NCBI GenBank assembly: GCA_964236495.1
Contig: CAXSBR010000003.1
Coordinates: 62,001 to 126,000 of the forward strand
Direction: 5' to 3'
Length of the DNA: 64,000 nt
Source of the DNA: CAXSBR01 sp964236495
GTDB taxonomy: Bacteria > Actinomycetota > Actinomycetes > Mycobacteriales > Jatrophihabitantaceae
Below, one piece after another: positions 51,624 through 62,250 of the stretch. The notes under the pieces are model-generated. The model did no database searches and was not told the DNA's origin. It worked only from the letters and a program-made list of their open reading frames with translations. The translations under genes were made by a program, and so were the position numbers. The number at the start of each line of letters is the position of its first letter. Position 1 is the stretch's first letter.

Positions 51624-52513
51624 CGGCCACTGCGACCGGCCGAGCGCACGGCGTCCTCGGTTCGCCGACCACCGGCGACCAGCGCGGCCGACGAATCGCT
51701 CCATCGACGGCATCGGCCTTCGCGGCAACCGTGTGGGCGCTGGTCTGGCCGATCCTCGTGGCCGTCGCCCTGGTGATCGCCGGCTGGGTGCTGTTCCTGG
51801 CCGTCTTCCACGTGGACTCCTCCGTCGGCAAGAGCCCGTTGGACGTCGCGGCCTACCTGTTCACCAACGCCGACGCCGGCGCCAATCGCCACGTGGTGTT
51901 CGGCCTTTTGGGTACGACGCTGCACGATGCCGCGCTCGGCTTCGTCGGCGGACTGGCCGCGGCGCTGATCGTGTCGGCTCTGTTCGTGCTGTTTCGCTCC
52001 GTCGAGCAGGCATTCATGCCGATCGCCTTGCTGCTGCGCTCGGTTCCGCTGGTGGCGATGACGCCAGTGATCCTGCTCATCTTCAAGCGAGGTAACGCCG
52101 GCATCGCCGTCATCGGCGGCATCGTGGTGTTCTTTCCCGCCCTGGTCAACATCTCCTACGGCCTGCGCTCGGCGCCACGGCACACCACCGACCTGGTGAT
52201 GGCGTACGGGGGTAACAAGTGGACGGTGATCCGCAAGGTGGCCCTGCCCTCGGCACTGCCGGCAATCTTCGCCGCGGCCCGCATCTCGGTACCTGGCGCG
52301 CTGATCGGTGCGCTGATCGCCGAGTGGCTGGCGACGGGCAAGGGCATCGGCGGAGGCATCCTCAACGCCATCGGTGGCTTCGACTACGACCAGGTATGGG
52401 CCGACATCGTCGTGCTCACCGGCGTCTCGTTGGTGCTCTACACCGTCGTCGGCGTCATCGAGTCACTGGTGCTGGCCAGCTACGGACCCAACGCCGGCCG
52501 GGGCAGCGGGTGA
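51620..52513 (+). CDS. ABC transporter permease, second of two
   Basis: A 297-aa permease paralogous to its neighbour. It has the EAA loop LVMAYGGNKWTVIRKVALPS then LPAIFAAARISVPGALIGAL. The long N-terminal part (about 35 residues) is cytoplasmic. It ends inside a repeat element and overlaps the 3' end of convergent ureD by 34 bases. Confidence 0.92.
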   Translation: MTATATGRAHGVLGSPTTGDQRGRRIAPSTASAFAATVWALVWPILVAVALVIAGWVLFLAVFHVDSSVGKSPLDVAAYLFTNADAGANRHVVFGLLGTTLHDAALGFVGGLAAALIVSALFVLFRSVEQAFMPIALLLRSVPLVAMTPVILLIFKRGNAGIAVIGGIVVFFPALVNISYGLRSAPRHTTDLVMAYGGNKWTVIRKVALPSALPAIFAAARISVPGALIGALIAEWLATGKGIGGGILNAIGGFDYDQVWADIVVLTGVSLVLYTVVGVIESLVLASYGPNAGRGSG

Positions 52514-53331
52514 GCATCGACCGACGAAGGAGGGAGGAGCGGAGCCCGTAGAAAGCACGGCGGGTGAGTCGTGACCGGCGCGCGCCTGGAACCCGGGGAA
52601 GCTGCGGCCGGCGGTCGGTAGGCGGCGCGAAGGGCGTCGAGTTGAGTAGCGGCGGTGGCTGCGTCGTCAGCGAGCACGGTAAGTAGGACGGCATGCTCGC
52701 TGAGCTGCTGGGCGGCCGCCCGGGGCGAGGCGATCACTGTGCGCGCGTCGATCTGCGGGCCGACGAGCAGCTCGCTGGCCATCACGGTGGCGCCGGCGAG
52801 CAGGCTGGGCGATCGCTGGGCGTAGGCGTCGCTGAGGTCCAGTGCCTGACGGAGCAACGGCGCGCCTGCGACCGTGACGTCCCACGTGATCGTCGCCGAG
52901 CCGGCCGGGGCGCCCGCCCGGCCCAGCACGACCGTCTCACGCCAGGACACCGTCGCGTCCACGGCAAGGTCGATGCGCACACCGAGGTCGACCCGGGCGC
53001 CGGCGCAGACGATCAACGGCCCGGGGTCGGCGGTGAGCTGCGCACCGCTGTCCAGGCAGACCTGGGTGCGCACGGTGCTGCGCCGACCCGCGGCCCGGCC
53101 CTGCGCGATCATGGCTCCGGTCGCGGCCAGCCGGGCTCGAGCACCGGCGCGCAGGTGCAACGACAGCGTGAGGTCGTCACCGGCCAGCGGGCCGGCCGCT
53201 GTGCCGACGAGGCACAGCGCGCAGACCTCGTCGTCGTCGTCGTGAACTCGGCGCAAGGTCAGAGGTGGTTTGCTCGCCAGCACCTCGAGGCGCGCGGGCG
53301 CGGCGACCACTGCCCGGCTGTGGCTGATCAT
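52480..53331 (-). CDS. ureD: Urease accessory protein UreD
   Basis: UreD (UreH) is the scaffold that binds UreF and UreG to load nickel into urease. The 283-aa product has GDDLTLSLHLRAGARARLAA, ATGAMIAQGRAAGRRSTVRT and the GPLIVCAGA region typical of UreD; actinobacterial UreD proteins are diverged. The ATG at 53331 is 14 bases after ureG. The C-terminal 25-30 residues come from a dispersed repeat and are unlike other UreD ends, so the true end may once have been upstream. Confidence 0.88.
   Translation of the reverse strand: MISHSRAVVAAPARLEVLASKPPLTLRRVHDDDDEVCALCLVGTAAGPLAGDDLTLSLHLRAGARARLAATGAMIAQGRAAGRRSTVRTQVCLDSGAQLTADPGPLIVCAGARVDLGVRIDLAVDATVSWRETVVLGRAGAPAGSATITWDVTVAGAPLLRQALDLSDAYAQRSPSLLAGATVMASELLVGPQIDARTVIASPRAAAQQLSEHAVLLTVLADDAATAATQLDALRAAYRPPAAASPGSRRAPVTTHPPCFLRAPLLPPSSVDAHPLPRPALGP
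52505..52555. repeat. Dispersed GC-rich repeat, copy B
   Basis: This is the reverse complement of copy A at 14254-14302 with only a few changes: read on the minus strand it gives TTTCTACGGGCTCCGCTCCT and then CGATGCTCACCCGCTG. It spans the stop codon of the second permease and lies within the 3' end of ureD, where it encodes residues near the UreD C-terminus. Confidence 0.85.
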
Positions 53332-53344
53332 CTCGGCGAGACGG

Positions 53345-54100
53345 TCATACCGCCACGAACGACGCACTGATCTCGCGCACCCAGTCGGCCACCGCATTTA
53401 CGCCTGCCGGGTCGACCAGCGATGTGAACAGCGTGGGCAGCTCGCCGCGCACGGCCGCCGCGTCGCGTGCCATCACCGTCAGGTCCGCACCAACCAGAGG
53501 CGCCAGGTCCGTCTTGTTGATCACGAGCAGGTCCGACCGGGTGATCCCCGGTCCACCCTTGCGGGGCACCTTGTCACCGCCCGCCACATCGATCACGAAG
53601 ATCTGCTGGTGCACCAGGCCGTAGGAGAACGTGGCGGTGAGGTTGTCTCCACCACTTTCCACCAACACCAGGTCCAGATCGGCGAAGTCGGCCTCCAGCT
53701 CTTCGACGGCGTCGAGGTTGGCGGTGATGTCGTCGCGGATCGCCGTATGCGGGCACGCGCCGGTCTGCACGGCGCGGATACGTTCGACGGGCAGCACGCC
53801 GGCTCGACGCAGGAAGTCGGCGTCCTCGGTGGTGTAGATGTCGTTAGTGACGACGCCGATCGTCAACTCGGCCGAGAGAACCCGGCACAGCGCCGCGGTC
53901 AACGCCGTCTTTCCACTACCTACAGGACCGCCGATGCCGATCCGCGGGACGCGCGCGCCGACCGGGCCCCTCGGGCCGGCCGAACTGTTCGGGCTGGTGG
54001 GGCTGTGGACGCCGCCGGGCCCGCGCGGCAGAACCCCGACGTGGTCGTCGTGGACGAGCTCGCTGAAATGTGCGGGTGGACGCAGCCAGTCAGGACGCAA
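53345..54100 (-). CDS. ureG: Urease accessory GTPase UreG
   Basis: UreG is the GTPase that delivers nickel during urease assembly. The P-loop is [31 protein letters not shown], the metal-site CPH in [25 protein letters not shown] and [11 protein letters not shown] are all diagnostic. The frame opens at a TTG (54100) overlapping the ureF end; about 45 variable residues precede the P-loop, so a later GTG is possible. Confidence 0.95.
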   Translation of the reverse strand: MRPDWLRPPAHFSELVHDDHVGVLPRGPGGVHSPTSPNSSAGPRGPVGARVPRIGIGGPVGSGKTALTAALCRVLSAELTIGVVTNDIYTTEDADFLRRAGVLPVERIRAVQTGACPHTAIRDDITANLDAVEELEADFADLDLVLVESGGDNLTATFSYGLVHQQIFVIDVAGGDKVPRKGGPGITRSDLLVINKTDLAPLVGADLTVMARDAAAVRGELPTLFTSLVDPAGVNAVADWVREISASFVAV

Positions 54101-54779
54101 AGAGACGCACCTCCGTGGTGATGTGGTAGTCGGCGAGCAGGTCCAGGGCGGGGGCCGCGTCGGCAGGCAGATCAGCCGACGCCGGATCGGTGGCGATCAG
54201 GTCGGCCGCCTCGCGGGCGAGACGGTCGATGTGCGGGGTGAGCTGCGCCAGCATCCGCTGCACGGCGAACGGGTCGAGCCCGAGCAGGCGCACCGCGGCA
54301 CTGGCCGGCGCAGTACAGGACGACAACGCCGCCGCCCGCGCAGCCAGCTCGGTGTTGCCGTCGGCGATGGCCACGCCCGCGCCCAGAACGAGCGCGTGGT
54401 GCGGCGCCGGGCGGGGACAGCCGGCCCACGGCGTGCGCAGGTCGACCTGCGGCGCCATCGCGGACACCAGTCTGCGCAGCCCGCTGCCCAGCTGCCTCGA
54501 GGACGCGCGCATCGCCGGCGACGGCGTGCGCGCCTGCAGTTCCTGATCCAGTTGCGCCCACCGATCGCATTCTGCGGCTTCGGTCCAGAGTCGACAGGCG
54601 TAGGCGGCGAAGGATGCCGCCACCCGGGCGTTGGTACGCAGCCGGGCGCGGCAGAAGTCCTCGACGTCGTCCACCGTGCGCAGGTCGGCGGCGGCCACGG
54701 TGGCTTCCATCCCGCCGGAATGGCTGTGCCCGCCCGCCGGCGCCCGCGAGTCGAGCAGGAGCAGGAGCAGCGCGTTCAT
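54090..54779 (-). CDS. ureF: Urease accessory protein UreF
   Basis: UreF gates GTP hydrolysis by UreG. The 229-aa helical protein opens [20 protein letters not shown], where [13 protein letters not shown] is the conserved signature, and ends [12 protein letters not shown]. Its end overlaps the ureG start by 11 bases. The gene follows ureC by 43 bases. No ureE is present, which is common in actinobacteria. Confidence 0.93.
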   Translation of the reverse strand: MNALLLLLLDSRAPAGGHSHSGGMEATVAAADLRTVDDVEDFCRARLRTNARVAASFAAYACRLWTEAAECDRWAQLDQELQARTPSPAMRASSRQLGSGLRRLVSAMAPQVDLRTPWAGCPRPAPHHALVLGAGVAIADGNTELAARAAALSSCTAPASAAVRLLGLDPFAVQRMLAQLTPHIDRLAREAADLIATDPASADLPADAAPALDLLADYHITTEVRLFAS

Positions 54780-54822
54780 CGACGGCCCCAGGCGGTGGGC
54801 CGGACGAGGCGGGTAGTCGGCA

Positions 54823-56577
54823 TCAGAACAGGAAATAACGCTGTGTCATCGGCAACGACGCCACCGGCTCGGGCTCGATCAGCTCGCCGTCGATGCGGAC
54901 CTCGAACGTCTCGCTGTCCACGTCGATCGTCGGCAGTGCGTCGTTCTCGGGCAGGTCGGCCTTGCTCAGGCGGGACACGTCCTTGGTCGCCAGCAGCGGA
55001 CGCTCGGAGTTCCACCTATCGCCTAGCCCAGCCTCCAACGACATCGCCGAGACGAAGGACCGGCCCAGCCGAGCCGGCAGCGCACCGTAGGCGCCGAACA
55101 TCGGCCGTGGCAGTTGCGGCTGCGGCGTCGGGATGGAGGCGTTCGCGTCGCCCATGTTTGCCCAGGCGATGACGCCGGCCTTGAGGACCAGGTGCGGACG
55201 CACACCGAAGAACGCCGGCTCCCAGAGCACCAGGTCGGCCAGCTTGCCGGGTTCGATCGAACCGATCTCGTCGTCCAGACCGTGGGTGACCGCCGGCGCG
55301 ATCGTGTACTTGGCGACGTAGCGGCGGGCCCGGTGATTGTCGGCACCCCCTCCCGAACCAGCACCGCCAGCACCGATGCCGTCGCCGGGCAGAGCGCCCC
55401 GGCGCAGCTTGTTCACGTGCGCGGTCTGCCACGTCCGGATGATCGTCTCGCCGATGCGGCCCATCGCCTGGGAGTCCGAGCCGATCATCGAGATCGCGCC
55501 CAGATCGTGCAGCACGTCCTCGGCCGCCATCGTCGAGGGGCGGATGCGGGACTCGGCGAAGGCCAGATCCTCGGGCAGCGACGGGTTGAGGTGATGGCAC
55601 ACCATCAACATGTCCAGGTGCTCGTCGAGGGTGTTGCGGGTGTAGGGCCGGGTCGGATTGGTGGACGAGGGCAGCACGTTGGGGTGCGCGGCGACGCGGA
55701 TGATGTCGGGTGCGTGCCCGCCGCCGGCGCCCTCGGTGTGATAGGTGTGGATGGGTCGCCCGGCGATCGCTCCCAGCGTCGACTCCAGGAAGCCAGCTTC
55801 GTTGAGGGTGTCGGTGTGGATGGCGACCTGCACCCCGGCGTCCTGTGCCACGCTCAGGCAGGCGTCGATGACCGAGGGCGTGGTGCCCCAGTCCTCGTGC
55901 AGCTTGAATCCCGCTGCACCGGCGCGCAGCTGCTCGGTCAGCCCCTCGCGGCTCATGGTGTTGCCCTTGCCCAGCAACACGACGTTGACCGGCCACTCGC
56001 TTAGTGCGCCCAGCATCGCCTCGATCCAGAACGCGCCGGGCACGACGGTGGTGGCCTTGGTGCCCTCGGCCGGGCCGGTGCCGCCGCCGATCAACGTCGT
56101 CATCCCGGCGGCGAGTGCGACCGGAATCTGTTGCGGCGCGATCATGTGGACATGGCTGTCCACGCCGCCGGCGGTGAGGATGAGCCCGTTGCCGGCGATG
56201 ATCTCGGTGGACGGGCCGATGACAAGCTCGGGCGTGACACCGTCCATCGTGTCGGGGTTGCCGGCCTTGCCGAGGGCGACGATGCGCCCGTCGCGCACGC
56301 CGACATCGGCCTTGATCACACCCCAGTGATCCAGCACGACCACGCCGGTGATCACCAGATCCGGCGTGCCCTGCGCCCGGGTGGCGACCGACTGGCCCAT
56401 CGATTCGCGGATGACCTTGCCGCCGCCGAAGACGGCTTCGTCCCCGGCCAATGGCCCCGGCCCTCCGCAGCGGTCCTCGGTGACCTCGATGAGCAGGTCG
56501 GTGTCGGCGAGCCGAACCCGGTCGCCGACGGTCGGGCCGTACAGGGCGGCGTACCGGCGCCCGGACAGCTCAGCCAT
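54823..56577 (-). CDS. ureC: Urease alpha subunit
   Basis: UreC carries the two-nickel site that hydrolyses urea. The 584-aa protein has [18 protein letters not shown], the ligands of VDSHVHM, the carbamylated Lys in [31 protein letters not shown], the flap Cys and His in VCHHL, and the Asp in GSDSQAMGR. In the loop after [11 protein letters not shown] a Gly-rich stretch ([10 protein letters not shown]) replaces the usual polar sequence. GGAG lies six bases before the ATG at 56577; it overlaps ureB by eight bases. Confidence 0.97.
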   Translation of the reverse strand: MAELSGRRYAALYGPTVGDRVRLADTDLLIEVTEDRCGGPGPLAGDEAVFGGGKVIRESMGQSVATRAQGTPDLVITGVVVLDHWGVIKADVGVRDGRIVALGKAGNPDTMDGVTPELVIGPSTEIIAGNGLILTAGGVDSHVHMIAPQQIPVALAAGMTTLIGGGTGPAEGTKATTVVPGAFWIEAMLGALSEWPVNVVLLGKGNTMSREGLTEQLRAGAAGFKLHEDWGTTPSVIDACLSVAQDAGVQVAIHTDTLNEAGFLESTLGAIAGRPIHTYHTEGAGGGHAPDIIRVAAHPNVLPSSTNPTRPYTRNTLDEHLDMLMVCHHLNPSLPEDLAFAESRIRPSTMAAEDVLHDLGAISMIGSDSQAMGRIGETIIRTWQTAHVNKLRRGALPGDGIGAGGAGSGGGADNHRARRYVAKYTIAPAVTHGLDDEIGSIEPGKLADLVLWEPAFFGVRPHLVLKAGVIAWANMGDANASIPTPQPQLPRPMFGAYGALPARLGRSFVSAMSLEAGLGDRWNSERPLLATKDVSRLSKADLPENDALPTIDVDSETFEVRIDGELIEPEPVASLPMTQRYFLF

Positions 56578-56944
56578 CCGCATCTCCCACCGCGTCTCCA
56601 TCGCCGGCATCGACCTCGGCGTCGAGGTCGAGGTCGACGTCGAGGTTGCCGGCGTATTCCGGGCGCAGGCCGGGAACGGTGCGTCGTCCGGCCAACGCCA
56701 CCAGGGACACATTCATCGACATGCCCGGCTCGAAGCGCACCGACGTGCCGGCCGGAACGTCCAGGCGGTAGCCGCGGGCGGCCGCGCGGTCGAAATCCAG
56801 TGCCGGGTTTACGGCACCGAAGTGGTAGTGGGAGCCGACCTGGACAGGCCGGTCGCCGGTGTTGATCACCCGCAGTTCGACGCGCTCTCGTCCGACGTTG
56901 AGCACGACGTTGCGGTCTGCGGCCAACACTTCGCCCGGGATCAT
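56570..56944 (-). CDS. ureB: Urease beta subunit
   Basis: A 124-aa UreB, starting [20 protein letters not shown] and having [18 protein letters not shown] and [10 protein letters not shown], all diagnostic. The last 25 residues are Asp-rich and variable. The start overlaps the ureA stop by four bases, so ureABC is a tightly coupled set. Confidence 0.96.
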   Translation of the reverse strand: MIPGEVLAADRNVVLNVGRERVELRVINTGDRPVQVGSHYHFGAVNPALDFDRAAARGYRLDVPAGTSVRFEPGMSMNVSLVALAGRRTVPGLRPEYAGNLDVDLDLDAEVDAGDGDAVGDADG

Positions 56945-57243
56945 CGGATCGGTCCGTGGATGGTGACCAGTTTGGTGCCGTCGGGGAAGGTCGCCTCGAC
57001 CTGCACCGTGTCGATCATCTCGGGCACGCCGTCCTGGACGTCGGCACGGGTGAGGACGTCGCGTCCGCTGGTCATCAGCTCGGCCACGGTGCGACCGTCC
57101 CGTGCCCCCTCCAGGACGTAGGACGTCACGATGGCCACCGCCTCGGGGTAGTTGAGCTTCAGCCCCCGCCCTCGCCGGCGCTCGGCGACGTCGGCGGCCA
57201 GGGTGATCATCAGCCGCTCCTGCTCGTGCTGGCTCAACCGCAT
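56941..57243 (-). CDS. ureA: Urease gamma subunit
   Basis: A 100-aa UreA of standard length: [60 protein letters not shown] and a [20 protein letters not shown] end. The first gene of ureA-B-C-F-G-D. It lies 65 bases after the adenosine-deaminase-like gene, so a common transcript with the purine genes upstream is possible. Confidence 0.96.
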   Translation of the reverse strand: MRLSQHEQERLMITLAADVAERRRGRGLKLNYPEAVAIVTSYVLEGARDGRTVAELMTSGRDVLTRADVQDGVPEMIDTVQVEATFPDGTKLVTIHGPIR

Positions 57244-57308
57244 GTCCTGCAAGTTAGAGCAGTCGGATTGCGCGCGAGTAACGCGGTTCGGCCGGCTGGT
57301 CGCAGTCA

Positions 57309-58325
57309 TCAACTGCGCCGGGCCGGGCTCGGCGTCGCGCGCGCCGGTTGCCCACTCAGCTCGGTGAGGTGACGGCGCAGTGCGTCGTCGGCGAACATGG
57401 CCGCAAGACTGGTCCGATCCAGTTGACGCAACGCCGCGTCGTCGAAGCCGAGTGCCGATCGCAGGACGGCTCGCTCCGCAGACATCGGTGACTGGGTCTG
57501 GACCGGATTGTCGTCGCCGAGCACGAGCGGGATGCCGGCGTCGCGGAAGGTCGCGGCCGGATGTTGGGCGGGAGCGGCGATGGCGCCGGTGAAGAAGTTC
57601 GAGGTGGGACAGATCTCGATGACGACGCCGGCGTCGGCCGCCCACCGCATGGTCTCGGCATCATCGGCGATGTGCGCGCCGTGCCCGATCCGGCTGACCC
57701 CCAATATCTGCACGGCTTGCCGAGCTGCGTGCGCCGGCGCGGCCTCAGCCGCGTGGCAGGTGAGGCCCAGTCCTGCCGCCGACGCGATGGCGAAGGCTTC
57801 AGTGAACGGCGCCAGGTCCGGGAACCGCAGTTCGTCTCCGGCCAGGTCGAAGCCGACCACCCCTTCGCCAGCGTGTCGTGCAGCCGCAACGGCGACCGCC
57901 GCATTGGTATGCGGATCGTGGTGGCGCAGCGCTGCGACCACGAGCCCGGCGGGCAGACCCGAGCGGCGCGTTCCTTCCGCGACTCCGTCGCAGACTGCCC
58001 GCACCACGTCGTCGAGGTCGATGCCCGCGCGGGTATGAGTGGCAGGACCGAACCGTAGCTCGAGGTAATCCACCCCGTCGGCGGCGGCGTCCTCAACGGC
58101 TTCGCAGGCGATCCGCTCAATGGCTGGCACGGTGGCGAAGAAGGGATAGCTGGCCGCGACCTTGGCCAGGTAGACCGTGAGGTTCGCCGGGCCCTGCAGT
58201 TGCAGCGCCCGCGTCCAGTCCTCGTCGGTGCGCACGGCGGTGCTCAGTCCCAGCTCGGTGGCCAGCTCGCTCGCCGTGGTCGGGCGTAGCCGTCCCTCGA
58301 GGTGGCTGTGCAGGTTTATCAGCAT
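57309..58325 (-). CDS. Adenosine/adenine deaminase-like hydrolase
   Basis: A 338-aa amidohydrolase of the adenosine deaminase superfamily. Zinc-site and catalytic words are INLHSHLEG near the start, CHAAE (usually HAGE), RIGHGAH, CPTSN, and [10 protein letters not shown] where most members have (S/N)TDDP. The altered last motif, plus its setting beside a nucleoside phosphorylase and urease, leaves the substrate open: adenosine, adenine or another purine. The ATG at 58325 is eight bases after the phosphorylase stop. Confidence 0.85.
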   Translation of the reverse strand: MLINLHSHLEGRLRPTTASELATELGLSTAVRTDEDWTRALQLQGPANLTVYLAKVAASYPFFATVPAIERIACEAVEDAAADGVDYLELRFGPATHTRAGIDLDDVVRAVCDGVAEGTRRSGLPAGLVVAALRHHDPHTNAAVAVAAARHAGEGVVGFDLAGDELRFPDLAPFTEAFAIASAAGLGLTCHAAEAAPAHAARQAVQILGVSRIGHGAHIADDAETMRWAADAGVVIEICPTSNFFTGAIAAPAQHPAATFRDAGIPLVLGDDNPVQTQSPMSAERAVLRSALGFDDAALRQLDRTSLAAMFADDALRRHLTELSGQPARATPSPARRS

Positions 58326-58332
58326 CGGCGGG

Positions 58333-59121
58333 TCAGAGGTCCAGCGCGACGGCGGTGTCCAGGGCGGCCTGGATGCTGCGCCGCCAACCGTCCTGCAGCT
58401 GGGCGTAGGTGTCGCCGTAGAGGCTGGCGCCACTGACGAGATTGCTGGAACAGGCGCAGATCATGCCCGCCCGCAGCCCACGCAGCCGCGCCACCACGTA
58501 CAGCGCAGAACTTTCCATCTCGACGTTGAGGATGCCCAGGGCTTGCAGCGTGGCGATCCACTCCGGGGTCTCGGCGTAGAACGCGTCGTCGCTGGCGTTG
58601 ATCCCTGAATACGCCGCCGTACCGGTGCCGGCCACCACCTGCTGCGCCGAGCGTTGTAGATGCTCGGTGATCTGTACGTCGGGAACCGCCGGGAAGCCGG
58701 GATGGGCGTACGCCGCGGTGGTTCCGTCGTTGCGCAGCGCACCCTCGCTGACCAACAGGTCACCGGGCGCCACATGATCTTGCAACGCCGCGCTGCTGCC
58801 TACCCGGATGAACGACGTCACCCCGACCCGCGCCAGCTCCTCCACCGCGATCGCCGTCGACGGGCACCCCATCCCGGTCGAGGTCGCGGTGATCCGCTTA
58901 CCCCGATACATCCCCGTCATCGTCCGGTGCTCACGCTGGTGCGCCACCTCGACCACGTCGGTGAGGAAGTCCGCGACCAGCGGCACCCGGAACGGGTCTC
59001 CGGGCAGCAGCGCCACGCTGCTCACCTCACCGGGCGCGATCCCGATATGGAACTGCCGCTGGTTCAGACCCACCGCTGACTTGTCGACGAGCTTCGAAGG
59101 TGGGATCTGGGATTGGCTCAT
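58333..59121 (-). CDS. Nucleoside phosphorylase (PNP/uridine phosphorylase family)
   Basis: A 262-aa enzyme of the hexameric PNP/UDP family that cleaves nucleosides with phosphate to base and ribose 1-phosphate. SSVALLPGDPFRVPLVADFL carries the phosphate-site region, MTGMYRGKRITATSTGMGCPS and VGSSAALQ follow, and LNVEMESSALYVVARLRG is the ribose-site Met-Glu motif. The sequence is nearer uridine phosphorylase, but the setting suggests a purine substrate. GAGGAG lies six bases before the ATG. Confidence 0.88.
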   Translation of the reverse strand: MSQSQIPPSKLVDKSAVGLNQRQFHIGIAPGEVSSVALLPGDPFRVPLVADFLTDVVEVAHQREHRTMTGMYRGKRITATSTGMGCPSTAIAVEELARVGVTSFIRVGSSAALQDHVAPGDLLVSEGALRNDGTTAAYAHPGFPAVPDVQITEHLQRSAQQVVAGTGTAAYSGINASDDAFYAETPEWIATLQALGILNVEMESSALYVVARLRGLRAGMICACSSNLVSGASLYGDTYAQLQDGWRRSIQAALDTAVALDL

Positions 59122-59195
59122 GCAGCTCCTCGGTAGTGGTTGGGTCGGGTCGGCATGGTTGACGACGGCTTCGACGAACCGTGGCGACCGTTGGG

Positions 59196-60221
59196 TCAGC
59201 TGAAGAACTCGGCGCGCTCGACGGTGCCGCCCAGCAGATCGGCCCACCGGTCGGCAATGACGTCTCGGGCCGGCTCGGCGACCGCGCCCAGGACTCGAAG
59301 ACGGGACAGGCCGCCGTCGGGGTAGATGCCCAGGCGAACCGTCGACACTACCGAGTTCGACGCAATGGCCAGCCGGTGCTCGGTGTCGGCCAGCAGCGCC
59401 GTGCGCTCGAGCAGCACTTCGCCGGTGTCGGCGTCCGACAGCGCCGCCCAGCCCGGTGCGTTGCCCACGAAGCGCAGCGTGTCGACGATCGCGTGGTGCA
59501 GCACGCCGGGGGCAGCCAGGCGCACCGTGAGCCAGTCGTTACCGTCGTCGCGTCGGCGCGCGGTCTCCCAGCCGTCGGACATCACGCTCGCCCGCCCAGG
59601 CGCCAAGACGTTCGCGGGTGAGGAATAGAACATGTTGCTGCAGTCGGCGATCCGCCCGCCGTGCAGCGTCGCGGCCAGATCGACGCGCCCGCCCAGCACG
59701 CGCGGGTCGGGCACCACCTCGGCGTAGACGCGCAGCCGGGCCACGCCGCCGTCCGGGCGGATGATCAGCTTGACGTGGGTGACCAGCCGATCCGGCCCGT
59801 CGACCTCGACGACGTTCGGGGAGTTCCCGTCGAGAGCGGTGTGCTCGATCAGCGGCGTCCAGTCGGCGGCGAGCAGATCGTCCACGCTCGGATGGTCGAA
59901 TAACGCCACCCCGTGCACGGCGGCGCCGGGCGGGAAGTTGCCGCGGAAGAACGACGTGTCGACGTTGACGCCGCGCACGATGGCCGGAGCGGCCAGCCGG
60001 ATGATGACGAAGTCGATTCCGGGCTCGCGGCGGCGGCGCGTCTCCCAGCCGTCGTAGACCTTGCCCCGATGGTCGAAGGCGTCGGGGTCGTGCGTGGCCG
60101 GGCCGGTGCGGATGAGGTTTGCCGCGGCGGCGAAGAACTCGTCGTTGGCGTAGCGGACCGATCCGCCCAGCTGCGCCGAGGCCAGGTCGGGCAGGGCGCG
60201 AAAGTCCCGGGGACCGTTCAC
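59196..60221 (-). CDS. alc: Allantoicase
   Basis: Allantoicase splits allantoate into ureidoglycolate and urea. The 341-aa protein has two copies of the allantoicase domain. Copy 1: [20 protein letters not shown] and the [10 protein letters not shown] loop. Copy 2: [20 protein letters not shown] and [11 protein letters not shown]. Length is right. The GTG at 60221 overlaps the allantoinase stop by four bases. Confidence 0.96.
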   Translation of the reverse strand: MNGPRDFRALPDLASAQLGGSVRYANDEFFAAAANLIRTGPATHDPDAFDHRGKVYDGWETRRRREPGIDFVIIRLAAPAIVRGVNVDTSFFRGNFPPGAAVHGVALFDHPSVDDLLAADWTPLIEHTALDGNSPNVVEVDGPDRLVTHVKLIIRPDGGVARLRVYAEVVPDPRVLGGRVDLAATLHGGRIADCSNMFYSSPANVLAPGRASVMSDGWETARRRDDGNDWLTVRLAAPGVLHHAIVDTLRFVGNAPGWAALSDADTGEVLLERTALLADTEHRLAIASNSVVSTVRLGIYPDGGLSRLRVLGAVAEPARDVIADRWADLLGGTVERAEFFS

Positions 60222-61579
60222 GGCCGCACCATCATCCCCGAGCGATCCGGGCCGTCGAGGTCGATCAACCGTCCGCCCAGCCAGGTCTGGCGCACCGCCC
60301 CGCGCAGGGTCTGCCCGGCGTAGGGGGTGATCGGGTTGCGGTGCCGCACCTTCGTCGGGTCGACGACGAAGGTGTCGTCGGGTGCCAGCACGCAGAAGTC
60401 GGCGCGTCGGCCGACCTCGATCGCGCCCCGGTCGGGCAAGCCGATCAGCGCGGCGGGCGCAGCCGACATCCACTGCATGACCCGGTCCAGGCCGATACCG
60501 CGGCGCGCCGCTTCGGTCCACACGATGGGCAGGCCGAGCTGCACTGACGCGATGCCGCCCCAGGCCGTTGCGAAGTCACCGGTGTCGAGTCGTTTCGCGG
60601 CGACCGTGCAGGGCGAGTGGTCGGACACGACGAGGTCGATCACGCCGTCGAGCAGGCCCTGCCACAGCAGGTCGCGGTTGGCTTCGTCGCGGATCGGCGG
60701 GCAGCACTTGAACTCGGTGGCGCCGTCGGGGACGTCTTCGGCGCTCAGGGTCAGGTAGTGCGGGCAGGTCTCCGCCGTCACCGGCAGGCCCTCGGCCTTG
60801 GCTGCGGCTACCAATGCCAGCGATTCGGCGGAGGACAGGTGCACGATGTGGGTCCGGCAGCCGGTGCGTCTGGTCTGCTCGAGCAACCCGGCAATGGCCG
60901 TGGTCTCTGCCGCGGGCGGCCGGGACCGGACGAAGCCGGCGTAGCCGCGTCCGTCGGGCGCGGGTGCCGCGTCGATCACGCCTGCATCCTCGGCGTGCGC
61001 GATGAGCAGGCCGTCGAACGCAGCGATGGTGCGCATCGCGAGGGCGAGTCCGCCGGCATCCAGCGGTGCGAACTCCTCGACGCCCGAGGGCAGCAGGAAG
61101 CACTTGAACCCGACGACGCCGGCATCGTGCAGGGCGCGTAAGTCGCCGGCGTTGCCTGGTACCGCGCCGCCCCAGAACGCGACGTCGACGGCCAGTTTGC
61201 CCTTCGTCGCGGCCTGCTTGGTCCGCAGTGCCGCCACGTCGATCGTGGGCGGAATGCTGTTGAGCGGCATGTCGGCGACGGTGGTCACGCCGCCGGCGGC
61301 GGCCGCAGCGGTGGCCGTCGCGAAGCCCTCCCACTCGGTGCGGCCCGGCTCGTTGATGTGGACGTGGCTGTCGACCAGTCCGGGCAGCAACACGCGGTCG
61401 TCGTCGATGTCGACGGTCGTGTGCGCCCGGCCCGTCCAGTCGGCCTCGATGCCGGTGATGACCCCACCTTCTACCAGCACGGTGGCGGCGCGCACGCCGT
61501 CGGGCGTGACGACCCGCGCGGCGCGCAAGGCGGTGTCAACGGTCAGCGGTTGGTCGGATGGCTGCGTCACGGTCTCCAT
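60218..61579 (-). CDS. allB: Allantoinase
   Basis: Allantoinase opens allantoin to allantoate. The 453-aa cyclic amidohydrolase has [20 protein letters not shown] (metal-binding HxH), a Lys likely carbamylated in [30 protein letters not shown], and the last metal Asp in [27 protein letters not shown] is diagnostic of AllB rather than dihydroorotase. Start ATG at 61579; it is first in the allB-alc pair and divergent from the OHCU decarboxylase. Confidence 0.96.
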   Translation of the reverse strand: METVTQPSDQPLTVDTALRAARVVTPDGVRAATVLVEGGVITGIEADWTGRAHTTVDIDDDRVLLPGLVDSHVHINEPGRTEWEGFATATAAAAAGGVTTVADMPLNSIPPTIDVAALRTKQAATKGKLAVDVAFWGGAVPGNAGDLRALHDAGVVGFKCFLLPSGVEEFAPLDAGGLALAMRTIAAFDGLLIAHAEDAGVIDAAPAPDGRGYAGFVRSRPPAAETTAIAGLLEQTRRTGCRTHIVHLSSAESLALVAAAKAEGLPVTAETCPHYLTLSAEDVPDGATEFKCCPPIRDEANRDLLWQGLLDGVIDLVVSDHSPCTVAAKRLDTGDFATAWGGIASVQLGLPIVWTEAARRGIGLDRVMQWMSAAPAALIGLPDRGAIEVGRRADFCVLAPDDTFVVDPTKVRHRNPITPYAGQTLRGAVRQTWLGGRLIDLDGPDRSGMMVRP

Positions 61580-61700
61580 CTCGCGCTGTTCTGTCCGGGG
61601 CTGTTCATGCCGGCCGGGTTGTGGCGGCAGGTGCTGGAGGTGCGAGTGTGGCACGGCGGCCAGACCACTGTGTTACGTCACTGTGTACGTCGATGGCAGC

Positions 61701-62216
61701 ATGGTCACGGTGACCGAATCCGGGACCGTCAGGTGGTTCGACGGCGCGCCGGTCGACCAGGCCACCGCTGCCCTCGAGCCCGTCTGTGCAAGCTCGCGGT
61801 GGGTCACGGCGTTGCTGGCCGGCCGGCCGTACGCGTCGCTGGCCACGTTGAATGCCGCCTCCGACGCGGCGCTGGACGCGCTGCAGTGGGCTGACCTGGA
61901 GCAGGCGCTGGCCGCGCATCCGCGGATCGGCGAGCGGGCGGCGGGCGATTCGACCGAGGCACGCTGGTCGCGCGCGGAGCAGTCGCGGGCAGCAACCGAC
62001 GCCAACGACACCGCCGAACAGCTGCGGGCCGGCAACGTCGACTACGAACAGCAGTTCGGGTTCGTCTTCCTCATTTGCGCCACCGGCAAGGACGCCGGCG
62101 AAATCCTCAGCCGGCTGCGCGACCGGCTGGGTAATCCCGTCGAGGTCGAGCAGGAAGTGGTGCGAACCGAGCTCAAGCAGATCGTCGCGCTGCGCCTGGC
62201 TCGCAGTTTCCGATGA
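61701..62216 (+). CDS. 2-oxo-4-hydroxy-4-carboxy-5-ureidoimidazoline (OHCU) decarboxylase
   Basis: The enzyme decarboxylates OHCU to S-allantoin, the last step of urate breakdown to allantoin. The 171-aa product has HPRIGER in AAHPRIGERAAG, the catalytic His region, ARWSRAEQSRAATDA, YEQQFGFVFLICATGKDA and a C-terminal VRTELKQIVALRLARSF; all are family hallmarks. Start is uncertain (ATG 61701, or GTG 61683). It is 35 bases ahead of the HIU hydrolase gene. Confidence 0.93.
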   Translation: MVTVTESGTVRWFDGAPVDQATAALEPVCASSRWVTALLAGRPYASLATLNAASDAALDALQWADLEQALAAHPRIGERAAGDSTEARWSRAEQSRAATDANDTAEQLRAGNVDYEQQFGFVFLICATGKDAGEILSRLRDRLGNPVEVEQEVVRTELKQIVALRLARSFR

Positions 62217-62250
62217 CGCGGCAGCGTACGAGTGCGGCAGGCTGGACCTC

